From positions 1 through 59,675 of the forward strand of contig NZ_CAMYIC010000054.1 in the NCBI RefSeq assembly GCF_947258355.1: a DNA stretch of 59,675 nt, in the 5' to 3' direction. Position 1 is the stretch's first letter. Every line of letters begins with the position of its first letter. Below, in pieces: positions 8,631-17,235 of the stretch. The position numbers and the translations under genes are program-made. The stretch comes from an uncultured Allomuricauda sp. (GTDB lineage: Bacteria; Bacteroidota; Bacteroidia; Flavobacteriales; Flavobacteriaceae). The notes beneath the pieces were generated by a model. It made no database searches. It saw nothing but the letters and a program-made list of their open reading frames with translations, and had not been told where the DNA came from.

Positions 8631-9461
8631 ATGATAGAATTGGGAAACTATAATACCCTAAAAGTGCTAAGGAGCACCAGTATAGGTCTTTTTTTGGGCG
8701 ACGATGAGGGCACGGAAATACTGTTGCCAAACAAATATGTACCCGAAGATTTTGAGATAGATCAAGAAATGGAGGTGTTCTGTTATCTCGATAATGCTGA
8801 GCGACCGATTTCCACCACCTTGAAACCTAAGATAATCCGTAACGGTTTTGCCTTTTTACAAGTAGTTGAAGTGGGTGCCTACGGTGCCTTTATGGACTGG
8901 GGCTTGGAAAAACACCTACTTGTTCCCTTCAGGGAACAATCCCAGAGAATGGAAGATGGGGGCAAATATATAGTGCATTGCTATATGGACGATGAAAGTA
9001 TGCGTCTCACGGGTTCCAGCAGAATCGATAAGTTTTTGTCCAATGAAAACGTAGCCTATGAACAGAATGATCAGGTCGATCTTTTGGTGTACCGTAAAAC
9101 TCCTTTAGGCTGGGAAGTAATTGTGGATAACCGTCATAAAGGGCTGATTTTTGATAGTGACATCTTTAAACCAGTTTCGGTCGGAGACCAATTAAAGGGA
9201 TTTATCAAAAATGTAAGGGAAGACAAAAAAATTGACATCTCCTTACAGCCCATAGGTGCAAAAATGTTGGAACCCACTGCCAAGATGATTTTGGACAAAC
9301 TTGTTGAAAATGGAGGTTTTTTGCCACTTCATGATAAGTCATCACCGGATGAAATAAAGAAAACCTTGCACTTGAGCAAAAAGGCTTTTAAAAAAGGTGT
9401 GGGTATTCTTTACAGGCAACGCAGAATCGATATCCAGGATGATGGCATTCGTATGAAGTGA
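8631..9461 (+). CDS. CvfB-like S1 RNA-binding protein
   Basis: A 276-residue protein with tandem S1-like OB folds followed by a C-terminal winged-helix (from about residue 215), the architecture of the CvfB/YitL family, RNA-binding regulators first described in staphylococci. The segment GAYGAFMDWGLEKHLLVPF is a typical S1 strand-loop pattern. It has its own promoter and follows a terminator. Its place among menaquinone genes is common in this family and need not mean shared function. Confidence 0.85.
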   Translation: MIELGNYNTLKVLRSTSIGLFLGDDEGTEILLPNKYVPEDFEIDQEMEVFCYLDNAERPISTTLKPKIIRNGFAFLQVVEVGAYGAFMDWGLEKHLLVPFREQSQRMEDGGKYIVHCYMDDESMRLTGSSRIDKFLSNENVAYEQNDQVDLLVYRKTPLGWEVIVDNRHKGLIFDSDIFKPVSVGDQLKGFIKNVREDKKIDISLQPIGAKMLEPTAKMILDKLVENGGFLPLHDKSSPDEIKKTLHLSKKAFKKGVGILYRQRRIDIQDDGIRMK

Positions 9462-9534
9462 TGTTTTCCAAACCCTATGATCTAATTCTTTGAAGCTTTA
9501 GCACTGCAAAGTTTTTTTGTTACTGCAAAAATTC

Positions 9535-9542
9535 TATTTTTG
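9535..9542 (+). promoter_or_regulatory. Promoter -7 box before the SPOR-like gene and menA
   Basis: TATTTTTG (TAnnTTTG) lies about 70 bases before the ATG at 9613. No other box is seen between here and menA, so it probably serves both genes. Confidence 0.5.
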
Positions 9543-9612
9543 TATGGATTCAGATTAACTTATTGGTTGTTATGTTTTTAGCATAACATATAATTATAAC
9601 CCCCTTCACGAT

Positions 9613-10212
9613 ATGCCTTTTATCGAAGAAAACGATTTGTTGGACCTTCATAAGGATATAGACAAGGCCCAGATTATCAATGAAAGATTACTCGATCAGA
9701 TAAAATATAAGAACAAGGACCTAAGTAAAATTAAGCTGCAAAGAAATATACTTTTAGGCTTTGTAGGACTTTTTGTTATTGGAACCTTGGCTATTACCTC
9801 TTTTACAGCAGGACTAAGCAGTAAACAATCTTTTGAGAATCAGAACAATGTTTTGGTGTCCATAGACAGTTTGGATGTCATAAAAGCAAGGATGGATAAT
9901 CTAAGGTCACAAAACGAAGAACTTAGTTTGGTTAGGGAATTTTACTTGGCCAAGGAGTTTTTGAACAAAGAAAAGATTTATTCTGTACAGGTAAAATCTT
10001 TTGTAGAGAACAACGTCACTTTGGCATCGGAGGCATTAACCAACACGCTTTTTGTAAAGACCAATCCTTTTTACGCTTATTCTCTGGGTAATTTTGAAAC
10101 CCTGGAAGAAGCACAAAAATTTAGAAAACAATTGGTTCAAATGGGTTTTGATGATGCATTCGTGGCTTCTTATATAGATGGTCAAAGAGTTAAAATTGAA
10201 GATCCTTACTAA
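9613..10212 (+). CDS. Single-pass membrane protein with SPOR-like C-terminal domain
   Basis: A 199-residue protein with a charged, cytoplasmic helical N-terminus (residues 1-50), one membrane helix (LLGFVGLFVIGTLAIT, about 51-66) and a periplasmic part. The C-terminal 75 residues (YSVQVKSF, then AYSLGNFETLEEAQKFRKQL, then DAFVASYIDG) have the strand-helix pattern of SPOR domains, which bind denuded peptidoglycan glycan strands. The domain call is by eye. The stop is two bases from the menA start, so the two are co-translated. A role in menaquinone synthesis is not implied. Confidence 0.7.
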   Translation: MPFIEENDLLDLHKDIDKAQIINERLLDQIKYKNKDLSKIKLQRNILLGFVGLFVIGTLAITSFTAGLSSKQSFENQNNVLVSIDSLDVIKARMDNLRSQNEELSLVREFYLAKEFLNKEKIYSVQVKSFVENNVTLASEALTNTLFVKTNPFYAYSLGNFETLEEAQKFRKQLVQMGFDDAFVASYIDGQRVKIEDPY

Positions 10213-10214
10213 CT

Positions 10215-11123
10215 TTGGGAAACACAAAGGCTTGGATACAAGCTGCTAGACTTCGCACACTCCCTCTTTCTTTATCGGGAATTATTGTTGGAACCGCATT
10301 GGCCGTTTTGGATGGTCAATTTGAGCCTTCCATATTTGTTTTGGCCCTGTTGACCACAGTCGGTTTTCAGGTAACCTCGAATTTTGCCAACGATTATGGC
10401 GATGGGGTAAAGGGAACAGACAATGAAGATAGAATAGGTCCGGCAAGGGCCCTTCAGAGTGGTTCAATTACCAGGGCGTCGCTTAAAAAGGGAATTATTA
10501 TTTCCGTCCTCATAAGTATGTTGATTGCCATGGCCCTTATTTATTCCGCTTTTGGTATGGAAAACTTTGCTTATGCGCTTGTATTTTTTGTACTGGGCCT
10601 ATTGAGCATATGGGCTGCAATAAAGTATACGGTCGGTTCCAATGCATACGGATACAGAGGCATGGGAGACCTTTTTGTGTTTTTGTTCTTTGGTTTATTG
10701 GGGGTACTGGGAAGTATGTTTTTGTATACTGAATCGCTGGAGTGGAATTCGCTTTTACCAGCAGTGTCCATAGGTTTTTTATGTGTTGCCGTATTGAACT
10801 TGAACAACCTCAGAGATGTGGTGTCCGACAAAAAACATAATAAGATAACATTGGTGGTCAAAATTGGTTTTGACAATGGGAAGCGATACCATTTCTTCTT
10901 GATTATTACCGCCTTGATTTGTTTTACATTGTTTCTGTGGATAGAAAATTTTGATTGGAAACAATCATTTTTTATGCTTGCCTTTGTACCACTATTGATT
11001 CATTTGAGAAAGGTAATGGTTACCAGAACACCTGGGGATTTAGATACAGAATTGAAAAAAGTAGCGCTGAGTACCTTTTTGTTGGCCCTATTATTCTTAA
11101 TTTCAGTTAAATTTTTTTTGTAA
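10215..11123 (+). CDS. menA: 1,4-dihydroxy-2-naphthoate polyprenyltransferase
   Basis: A 302-residue UbiA-family integral membrane enzyme that attaches the polyprenyl tail to DHNA and yields demethylmenaquinone. It begins with the MenA-typical KAWIQAARLRTLPLSLSG, has the prenyl-diphosphate motif NFANDYGDGVKGTDNEDR near residue 55, the second Asp-rich segment NLRDVVSDKKH, and about eight hydrophobic helices. The start codon is TTG at 10215, two bases after the upstream stop; no ATG fits. Confidence 0.93.
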   Translation: MGNTKAWIQAARLRTLPLSLSGIIVGTALAVLDGQFEPSIFVLALLTTVGFQVTSNFANDYGDGVKGTDNEDRIGPARALQSGSITRASLKKGIIISVLISMLIAMALIYSAFGMENFAYALVFFVLGLLSIWAAIKYTVGSNAYGYRGMGDLFVFLFFGLLGVLGSMFLYTESLEWNSLLPAVSIGFLCVAVLNLNNLRDVVSDKKHNKITLVVKIGFDNGKRYHFFLIITALICFTLFLWIENFDWKQSFFMLAFVPLLIHLRKVMVTRTPGDLDTELKKVALSTFLLALLFLISVKFFL

Positions 11124-11156
11124 ATTTGATTAACAACCAAATAAACTTTAAGGAAC

Positions 11157-11909
11157 TTGGAACATCCGATAAAAATTTTAATCGTTGAGGATAATGTCAT
11201 CATAGCTGATGACATGCAATCCATGCTTGAGGAAATCGGCTATGAAATTGTGGACAATGTAATTGTTTATGAACAGGCTGTTGATGTATTGAAAAATAAC
11301 CATGTTGATCTTGTTTTGATCGACATTATTTTGGCTTCGGACAAAACAGGTATCGATCTTGGAAAGCATATCCGTGATACCTATAATATTCCATTCATCT
11401 TCGTTACCTCCAACTCCGATAGGGCAACCGTCGAAAATGCTAAAACTGTAAAGCCGGATGGTTATTTGGTAAAACCTTTTGAACAACAAGATCTTTACAC
11501 ATCCATAGAAATAGCACTTTCCAACTTCAACTATGCAAAAAAGGGAGTGGATAAAGTGGAAGATGAGGCGGCGGATGAGATTACATCAAATTCTGTACTC
11601 AAGGATTCCATCTTTGTTAAAAAACAACATTTATATTATCGGATTCAGTTTACCGACATTCAGTTTATAAAAGCCGATAACGTTTATTTGGAGGTAAATA
11701 CAGCAGATAAAAAGTTTTTGGTGCGTTCCCCATTAAAGGATTATTTAGAGAAATTACCCAAGAACAAATTCTACAGAGCCCACAAATCTTATATAGTGAA
11801 TGTGGACCACATCGATGCAATCAACTCTAAGGATATCATGATCAACAACAACTTGATTCCAATATCAAAAGATTTTAAAGAGTTTATTCTATCCTCGATG
11901 AACAGTTAA
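11157..11909 (+). CDS. LytTR-family response regulator
   Basis: A 250-residue regulator. The receiver domain (1-120) has the acidic pair E11-D12, phospho-acceptor Asp56 (VLIDIIL) and Lys in GYLVKPF. After a linker the LytTR DNA-binding domain runs from about 150 (YYRIQFTDIQFIKADNVYLEV, then FYRAHKSYIVN). LytTR domains bind pairs of 9-10 bp direct repeats. The start is TTG at 11157. A TPR histidine kinase follows 540 bases downstream on the same strand and is the obvious partner. Confidence 0.9.
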   Translation: MEHPIKILIVEDNVIIADDMQSMLEEIGYEIVDNVIVYEQAVDVLKNNHVDLVLIDIILASDKTGIDLGKHIRDTYNIPFIFVTSNSDRATVENAKTVKPDGYLVKPFEQQDLYTSIEIALSNFNYAKKGVDKVEDEAADEITSNSVLKDSIFVKKQHLYYRIQFTDIQFIKADNVYLEVNTADKKFLVRSPLKDYLEKLPKNKFYRAHKSYIVNVDHIDAINSKDIMINNNLIPISKDFKEFILSSMNS

Positions 11910-11936
11910 TATAGTTCCCGAAATTAGATAATATGG

Positions 11937-11962
11937 AAAGTGCCCTTGCGGCACTTTTTTTA
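11937..11962 (+). terminator. Terminator of the response-regulator gene
   Basis: AAAGTGCC and GGCACTTT close a CTTGC loop, followed by a T run. Confidence 0.85.
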
Positions 11963-12053
11963 TGCACAACACTTTTTGGAAGGGATAACCACAACTTTTG
12001 ACAGGTTCACAACAATGTTTTTTTCAGGAGAACAAATGCAGGTACTTTAGCAG

Positions 12054-12136
12054 TGTTAATAATTCAGAAAGTAATTTTTTCATTTTCATATAGTGTTCTC
12101 GTAAAAGGGTCTTGTTGTAAAAAGCAGGGCCTTTTT
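12054..12136 (+). ncRNA. Candidate small RNA ending in a rho-independent terminator
   Basis: AAAAGGGTCTTG (12103-12114) pairs over 12 positions, with several G-U pairs, with CAGGGCCTTTTT (12125-12136), and a T tract closes it. No reading frame ends here and the preceding gene already has a terminator. TACTTTAG at 12043-12050 is one mismatch from the -7 consensus and would give an RNA of about 80 nt. The 5' end is a guess. Confidence 0.35.
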
Positions 12137-12223
12137 CAATTTCAGATCGTTTGTGCTGAAGGTTAAACTCCATGAAAAGCACAAAACATCGATAAAATGC
12201 TAGTTGACATACATGTTTTATTG

Positions 12224-12254
12224 TTTCACAACAGAAAACAACACTTTCACAACA
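12224..12254 (+). promoter_or_regulatory. Candidate LytTR regulator binding site: two direct repeats
   Basis: TTTCACAACA occurs at 12224-12233 and again at 12245-12254, exactly 21 bp apart, about 30 bp upstream of the -7 box of the kinase gene. Paired direct repeats about two helical turns apart are the known form of LytTR binding sites, and a LytTR regulator is encoded immediately upstream. The link is inference. Confidence 0.5.
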
Positions 12255-12282
12255 ATTGTAGTCAACTCGTTCCTATTGGATT

Positions 12283-12290
12283 TAATTTTG
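12283..12290 (+). promoter_or_regulatory. Promoter -7 box of the histidine kinase
   Basis: TAATTTTG matches TAnnTTTG. No TTG stands at the normal -33 distance, which would fit a promoter that needs an activator. Confidence 0.45.
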
Positions 12291-12450
12291 TGACAAGACT
12301 AACGTTCTTTATATACCCCATACATTGAGATTCTGTTACAATTTTCCATTTTTTGAATTGAATTGTATATCGGGGCAATAAAGGAAAAAAGGGCACGATA
12401 ATAATATAGGGCTTTAGGGACAATCCTTGGTCTCTGTATCAATTAAATTA

Positions 12451-14412
12451 ATGGGACGTTACGTAAGATTTTTATTTACCTCGGTATACTTTGTTTTTCT
12501 TTTTACCTCGTCGGCTCAAACTATTGCCGTTGAAGAGGAAAGTGTTCTCAAGGAGTTTCAGGATACCGATCAGCCTACCCAACGGTTCGATGTCTTTTTC
12601 AATTCATTGGACAGGTACAATGTAAACTCTGCCTATGATTGGCTGGATACCATTAAAATTTATTTGTCCAACGCACAAAAAACCCAAGACACCACTGCAA
12701 TCAATTTATATCAAATTATGCAGGCCCAAGTTTACAATGATTTGGGTGAGTATGATAAGAGTACCGCAATTGCCAAAGAACTTTATGGATTGAAGGATTC
12801 CTTGGACACAGATTCGCAAAAAATTGTTTTGGATGTATTGGACGATAATTATGCCAATCTCCAATTGTTCGATAAGCAGATTGAAATAAGAAAGCAAAAG
12901 CGCGAGCTTGGCATTACCGAAAATATTTCTTTCTACGATATTTACAGTAACCTAGGGTTGTACAGAAAGGCTCGAAACCAATACATTATGGAGGTGAAGC
13001 CTACTATTGCGGACAACGATTCCTATGGTTTGGCAAAATATCACAGCAAGGTGGGAAATTATTTGAGATTGGATGATTCTGCCCCAACTGCTTTGAGCGA
13101 ACTAAAAAAAGCCAATTCCTATTTGGGAGTTTACATGAATGATATTTCCACTCAAAAAAGTGAGTCGGATATTTTCCAAAGTGAATTACTACAGGCCGAA
13201 ATAGAAGGTAATATTGCTAAATGCCACGTGATGCTCGGAGAGTACGAAGAGGCCTTGCCACTCTTGGAAACCAGTATAGAAACCTTAAAGAAATCACCCA
13301 ATAACAACGATCAGAGTGAGGTAGTTGAAAATACGCTCTACATGGCCGAGGCCAACTTACAAATGGACCGTTTTTCAGAAGCAAAAAAATATCTCGATGT
13401 TGAGTTTGAAAATATTACTGTACTACAGACCATAAAAAAGAACAGCTTGTTGGCTGCTTTTTATGATAAAGTTGAAAACTACAAGAATGCTTCCATCTAT
13501 TATAAGCGAAATGAGCGAATCAAGGATTCATTAGCGAAAAAGCAGTCAGCACTTATAAAACAACAGTTGGTCACTATTGTTGCCAACGAGGACCTTGAGA
13601 ACTCGCAGCGTTTGATAGATGAACAAAAGCGGATAAATGCATTAAACCGTAGTGAAATGAAAGCCAAGGATGAACGGATGAACTTGGTTTTTGTCTCTTT
13701 GATCTTTACCCTTTTAGGTTTTGCCGGTTTGGTATATGCATACCTTAAAAGTATCAAGAACCAGCGTTTGATCGCGGAACAAAAACATATCATTGAAAAT
13801 TCGCTTGTTGAAAAGGACTCTCTTTTAAAAGAGATACACCACAGGGTAAAGAACAATCTTCAAATGGTATCCAGTTTGCTCAGCTTGCAAACAAAAAACA
13901 CTCGAAGTAAAGCCGCCATTGAAGCGTTGGAAGAAGGAAAGAGTAGGGTTAAGGCCATGGCGTTGATTCACCAAAAATTATATCAGAACGATGACCTATC
14001 GGTAATAGAAATGCAAGGGTATATTGAAAGTTTGATCAACAGCGTACAATCCGTTTATAAAAAAGGTGGACACAATATTAGCATCACGATTGATGCAGAA
14101 GGTACGGAGCTCGATATTGACCGTGCCATTCCCTTTGGCTTGATTCTTAACGAATTGGTGTCCAATTCCTTTAAGTATGCCTTCCCGGAAAACGATGAAA
14201 ATGGAAAAATTTATATCCATTTGCGTAAAAATGGGGACCAGGGCTATTTTGAATATACGGACAATGGGATAGGTCTTCCAGAAGACACGGATGAACGTGC
14301 GCATTCCTCTATGGGAATCCGTTTGATCAACCGATTGGTAAACCAGTTGCAATCCAAATTAAATATCGATAGGCAAGTGGAGGGTGTTCGTTTCTGGTTC
14401 AATTTCAGTTGA
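12451..14412 (+). CDS. Sensor histidine kinase, TPR periplasmic sensor, HisKA_2 type
   Basis: A 653-residue kinase. After a signal-like N-terminus come about 350 residues of TPR-like helices (for example YNDLGEYDKSTAIAKEL and LGEYEEALPLLETSI), a coiled segment, one membrane helix (LVFVSLIFTLLGFAGLVYAY), then the HisKA_2 dimerisation motif EIHHRVKNNLQMVSSLL with the phospho-histidine near residue 463, and an ATPase domain (LILNELVSNSFKYAF, DNGIGLP, GIRLINRLV). The start at 12451 is preferred to an in-frame TTG eight codons earlier. Its likely partner is the LytTR regulator upstream. It ends one base from the convergent SDR gene. Confidence 0.9.
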   Translation: MGRYVRFLFTSVYFVFLFTSSAQTIAVEEESVLKEFQDTDQPTQRFDVFFNSLDRYNVNSAYDWLDTIKIYLSNAQKTQDTTAINLYQIMQAQVYNDLGEYDKSTAIAKELYGLKDSLDTDSQKIVLDVLDDNYANLQLFDKQIEIRKQKRELGITENISFYDIYSNLGLYRKARNQYIMEVKPTIADNDSYGLAKYHSKVGNYLRLDDSAPTALSELKKANSYLGVYMNDISTQKSESDIFQSELLQAEIEGNIAKCHVMLGEYEEALPLLETSIETLKKSPNNNDQSEVVENTLYMAEANLQMDRFSEAKKYLDVEFENITVLQTIKKNSLLAAFYDKVENYKNASIYYKRNERIKDSLAKKQSALIKQQLVTIVANEDLENSQRLIDEQKRINALNRSEMKAKDERMNLVFVSLIFTLLGFAGLVYAYLKSIKNQRLIAEQKHIIENSLVEKDSLLKEIHHRVKNNLQMVSSLLSLQTKNTRSKAAIEALEEGKSRVKAMALIHQKLYQNDDLSVIEMQGYIESLINSVQSVYKKGGHNISITIDAEGTELDIDRAIPFGLILNELVSNSFKYAFPENDENGKIYIHLRKNGDQGYFEYTDNGIGLPEDTDERAHSSMGIRLINRLVNQLQSKLNIDRQVEGVRFWFNFS

Positions 14413-14413
14413 T

Positions 14414-15208
14414 TTATCGTACTTGGCTTTTCAGGACCATTTTGTGCAGTAGTTTAGGGAAGAAACGTTTCAAATAGATTCCTTTCACTTCCTTACCGCC
14501 TACATAGACTTCAAACTTATCTTTCTCAATTGCAGTGATTATTTTTTTTGCCGCCAGTTCTGGACTTATACCGTTCTGTGTGGCAACATCATCATTTTGT
14601 TGTGGAGAGCCATCTCCCGTTAAAGCGTTTTTGGCCACATTGGTCTGTACAAACCCAGGGCACACCATTGTTACTTTTACACCATCTTTTTCGTGTTCCA
14701 TCCGCATTACTTCAAAAAAGCCGTGCAGTGCATGCTTGGCACCGCAATAGCCCGACCGATAAGGAGAGCCGAACTTTCCCATTAAACTTGTCACCGTTAC
14801 ATAATGTCCGGATTTATTGGTAATAAAATGGGGTAGAATTGCTTTGGAAAGGGCAACAGTACCTAGATAATTTATGTCCATCAGTTGTTCATAGACCTCT
14901 AATTTTGTGTCCTTGATCAAGGAACGCTGGCTAATCCCTGCATTGTTCACCAAAATATCCACCTTCCCATAAAAGGAAACAGCCTTATGAACGAGCGGCT
15001 CCATGCGCTCATGGTCTTTGAGATCCAATGGCAAAATGGAAATTTTATCGGAGCCTCCACACAATTCTTTTACTTTGATAAGTTCTTCTTCCCTTCTGGA
15101 TGAAAGAATCAAATTGCAGGAATGCGAACTTAGCGCCAAGGCTAAACTTTTACCAATTCCCGAGGATGCTCCGGTTACCCAAATGGTTTTTCCATTGATA
15201 CTTGCCAT
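14414..15208 (-). CDS. Short-chain dehydrogenase/reductase
   Basis: A 264-residue classical SDR. The cofactor motif TGASSGIG is at residues 12-19, the NNAG motif is present, and the catalytic set is Ser in VTSLMGKF with Tyr-x-x-x-Lys in YCGAKHA. The arginines in LSSRREEEL suggest NADP preference. The C-terminal extension (KRFFPKLLHKMVLKSQ) is like the DltE/DHRS7 group of SDRs. The substrate is unknown. It lies opposite to the menaquinone genes and is probably unrelated to them. Confidence 0.88.
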   Translation of the reverse strand: MASINGKTIWVTGASSGIGKSLALALSSHSCNLILSSRREEELIKVKELCGGSDKISILPLDLKDHERMEPLVHKAVSFYGKVDILVNNAGISQRSLIKDTKLEVYEQLMDINYLGTVALSKAILPHFITNKSGHYVTVTSLMGKFGSPYRSGYCGAKHALHGFFEVMRMEHEKDGVKVTMVCPGFVQTNVAKNALTGDGSPQQNDDVATQNGISPELAAKKIITAIEKDKFEVYVGGKEVKGIYLKRFFPKLLHKMVLKSQVR

Positions 15209-15236
15209 AAGTACTGTTTTAGATTTAAAATATACT

Positions 15237-15244
15237 TAAATTTG
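15237..15244 (+). promoter_or_regulatory. Promoter -7 box of the menC-menE unit
   Basis: TAAATTTG (TAnnTTTG) ends nine bases before the menC ATG at 15254, giving a leader of only a few bases. Confidence 0.55.
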
Positions 15245-15253
15245 GTCTACTTC

Positions 15254-16306
15254 ATGAAAGCAAGTTATAAAAAGTATACCCTCGATTTTAAAGTTCCAAG
15301 TGGCACCTCACGCGGAGTTATGACCCAAAAAGAAACCTGGTACATCATCCTAAAAAATGATGATACCTTTGGGATAGGGGAGTGTGGGATACTCAGAGGT
15401 TTGAGCGTTGATGATGTCCCAGATTACGAGCATCGTCTTGCTTGGGCCTGTGACAACATCCATTTAGGAAAAGAAGTGTTGTTGAATCATTTACGTGAAT
15501 ATCCATCCATTCAATTCGGAGTTGAACAAGCCTTTTTGTCGTTGCAATCCAAAGACCCATTTGAACTGTTCCCTTCGGATTTTTCCCGACAGGAATCACC
15601 TATATCAATAAACGGACTTATTTGGATGGGGGATGAAGCTTATATGCTGAAACAGTTGGAACAAAAGTTGAAAGATGGTTTCAGGTGTATTAAAATGAAG
15701 ATTGGAGCCATTGATTTTAAAAAGGAGATCTCCATTCTTAAATCCATCCGTAATAATTTTTCACCAGAAGAAATTGAACTTCGTGTGGATGCCAACGGGG
15801 CTTTTCTACCAGAAGAAGCAATGGGAAAGTTGGAGCGTTTGTCAGAGTTCAAAATACATTCCATTGAGCAACCCATAAAGGCAGGCCAGTGGGAGGAAAT
15901 GGCCAAGCTCTGCGAAAAAACACCACTGCCCATTGCGTTGGATGAAGAATTAATCGGAATTTTTGATGTAACACAAAAGCAACAATTGCTACAAACCATA
16001 CAACCGCAATACATTATATTGAAACCAAGTTTGGTAGGGGGAATCAGAGGTTGCAAAGAATGGATAGCTCTGGCGGAAAAGCAAAACTGTGGTTGGTGGA
16101 TTACCAGTGCGTTGGAGAGTAATGTTGGATTGAATGCGATATCGCAGTTCACCTACGTTTTAAACACAACAATGCCACAAGGTTTGGGAACAGGAAGTTT
16201 GTTCACCAATAATATTGAAAGTCCGTTGGAAGTATCGGACGGCCAGCTTTTTTATAGACGATCAAAAGTTTGGGATATGGAATTAATACAGGAAGTATGT
16301 ACATAG
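15254..16306 (+). CDS. menC: o-Succinylbenzoate synthase
   Basis: A 350-residue enolase-superfamily enzyme that dehydrates SHCHC to o-succinylbenzoate. The catalytic lysine pair is in CIKMKIGA, metal ligands follow in LRVDANGAF, SIEQPIK and LDEEL, and the second lysine is in YIILKPSLVGG. The start at 15254 is placed just after the promoter; a TTG four codons upstream lies within the -7 box. Its last ten bases overlap the next gene. Confidence 0.92.
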   Translation: MKASYKKYTLDFKVPSGTSRGVMTQKETWYIILKNDDTFGIGECGILRGLSVDDVPDYEHRLAWACDNIHLGKEVLLNHLREYPSIQFGVEQAFLSLQSKDPFELFPSDFSRQESPISINGLIWMGDEAYMLKQLEQKLKDGFRCIKMKIGAIDFKKEISILKSIRNNFSPEEIELRVDANGAFLPEEAMGKLERLSEFKIHSIEQPIKAGQWEEMAKLCEKTPLPIALDEELIGIFDVTQKQQLLQTIQPQYIILKPSLVGGIRGCKEWIALAEKQNCGWWITSALESNVGLNAISQFTYVLNTTMPQGLGTGSLFTNNIESPLEVSDGQLFYRRSKVWDMELIQEVCT

Positions 16307-17235
16307 AGCAAGGATATAAGGGAAATGAAGGTTTATGGAAGTACTTGGTACTGCCCATAGGTTTTATTGGATTTATGGTGTGGAATTACATCATTACCAT
16401 AAACTCAGGTGTTAATGTTGAAGATGCTATGCAACAAATAATAGACCAATTTGGGAGCAATCTCGTGCTGATTCTTTTATTGGCACCATTGGTCGTCGGG
16501 CTTTTTGTTGTTTTGGGTTGGACGTTATTGGTCCACCAACAATCCATTACGTCGTTGACCACTTCACGGAAAAAAATCGATTGGAAGCGAATTATATACT
16601 CCTTTGTACTATGGGGAGGAGTAACCATCTTACTTACGGGAATCGATATTTACTTTTCTCCGGACAAATACGAACTCAATTTTAACCTTTCAAAATTTAT
16701 CCCATTGGCTATTATAGCCATCCTGTTGATCCCTTTGCAAACAAGTTTTGAAGAATATCTGTTTAGGGGCCATATGATGCAGGGAATTGGACTCATGGCG
16801 AAAAATAAATGGGTACCATTGGTAATTACATCCAGTTTATTTGGTTTAATGCACATAGCAAACCCGGAAGTGGAAAAACTTGGATTGGGTATCATGATTT
16901 ACTATATAGGTACTGGATTCTTTTTGGGGATTTTGACACTTATGGATGAAGGCCTTGAACTGGCACTTGGTTTCCATGCGGCCAATAATTTGATAACGGC
17001 CTTGCTCGTAACCGCTGACTGGACTGCATTCCAGACCAATTCCATTTATAGGGATATTTCCGAACCGGTGTTGGGTTGGGACGTATTGATTCCCGTATTT
17101 GTAATTTATCCTATTTTACTGTTTGTTTTTTCCAAAAAATATGGGTGGAACAACTGGAAGGAGAAACTTTTTGGACGCGTATTGTCCAGAGAAGAATTTG
17201 TAGCGTTGACCGATGGAGAATCCGACTTGGCATAA
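16297..17235 (+). CDS. CPBP-family (Abi/CAAX protease-like) membrane protein
   Basis: A 312-residue integral membrane protein with about seven hydrophobic helices. The intramembrane metalloprotease motifs of the CPBP family are present: EEYLFRG in the first conserved helix, SLFGLMH in the second and GFHAANN in the third. The ATG at 16297 overlaps menC by ten bases and the 3' end overlaps menE by 23 bases, so all three are translationally coupled. Family members act in prenyl-protein processing or bacteriocin immunity; the role here is unknown. Confidence 0.85.
   Translation: MYIEQGYKGNEGLWKYLVLPIGFIGFMVWNYIITINSGVNVEDAMQQIIDQFGSNLVLILLLAPLVVGLFVVLGWTLLVHQQSITSLTTSRKKIDWKRIIYSFVLWGGVTILLTGIDIYFSPDKYELNFNLSKFIPLAIIAILLIPLQTSFEEYLFRGHMMQGIGLMAKNKWVPLVITSSLFGLMHIANPEVEKLGLGIMIYYIGTGFFLGILTLMDEGLELALGFHAANNLITALLVTADWTAFQTNSIYRDISEPVLGWDVLIPVFVIYPILLFVFSKKYGWNNWKEKLFGRVLSREEFVALTDGESDLA

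Larger units (their letters stand above)
11910..12450 (+). other. 541-base intergenic region with two hairpins, repeats and a promoter
   Basis: No plausible gene was seen. It holds the terminator of the response-regulator gene, a lone second terminator-like hairpin, three copies of TTCACAACA (12006, 12225, 12246), and a -7 box at 12283 for the kinase gene, which leaves a leader of about 150 bases before the kinase ATG. Confidence 0.7.

Noticed and set aside
11963..12260. Cluster of CACAA-containing sequences as DnaA boxes or a replication origin
   Set aside because: None matches TTATNCACA and no dnaA or dnaN gene is near; the regular 21-bp spacing of the last two fits a regulator site better.
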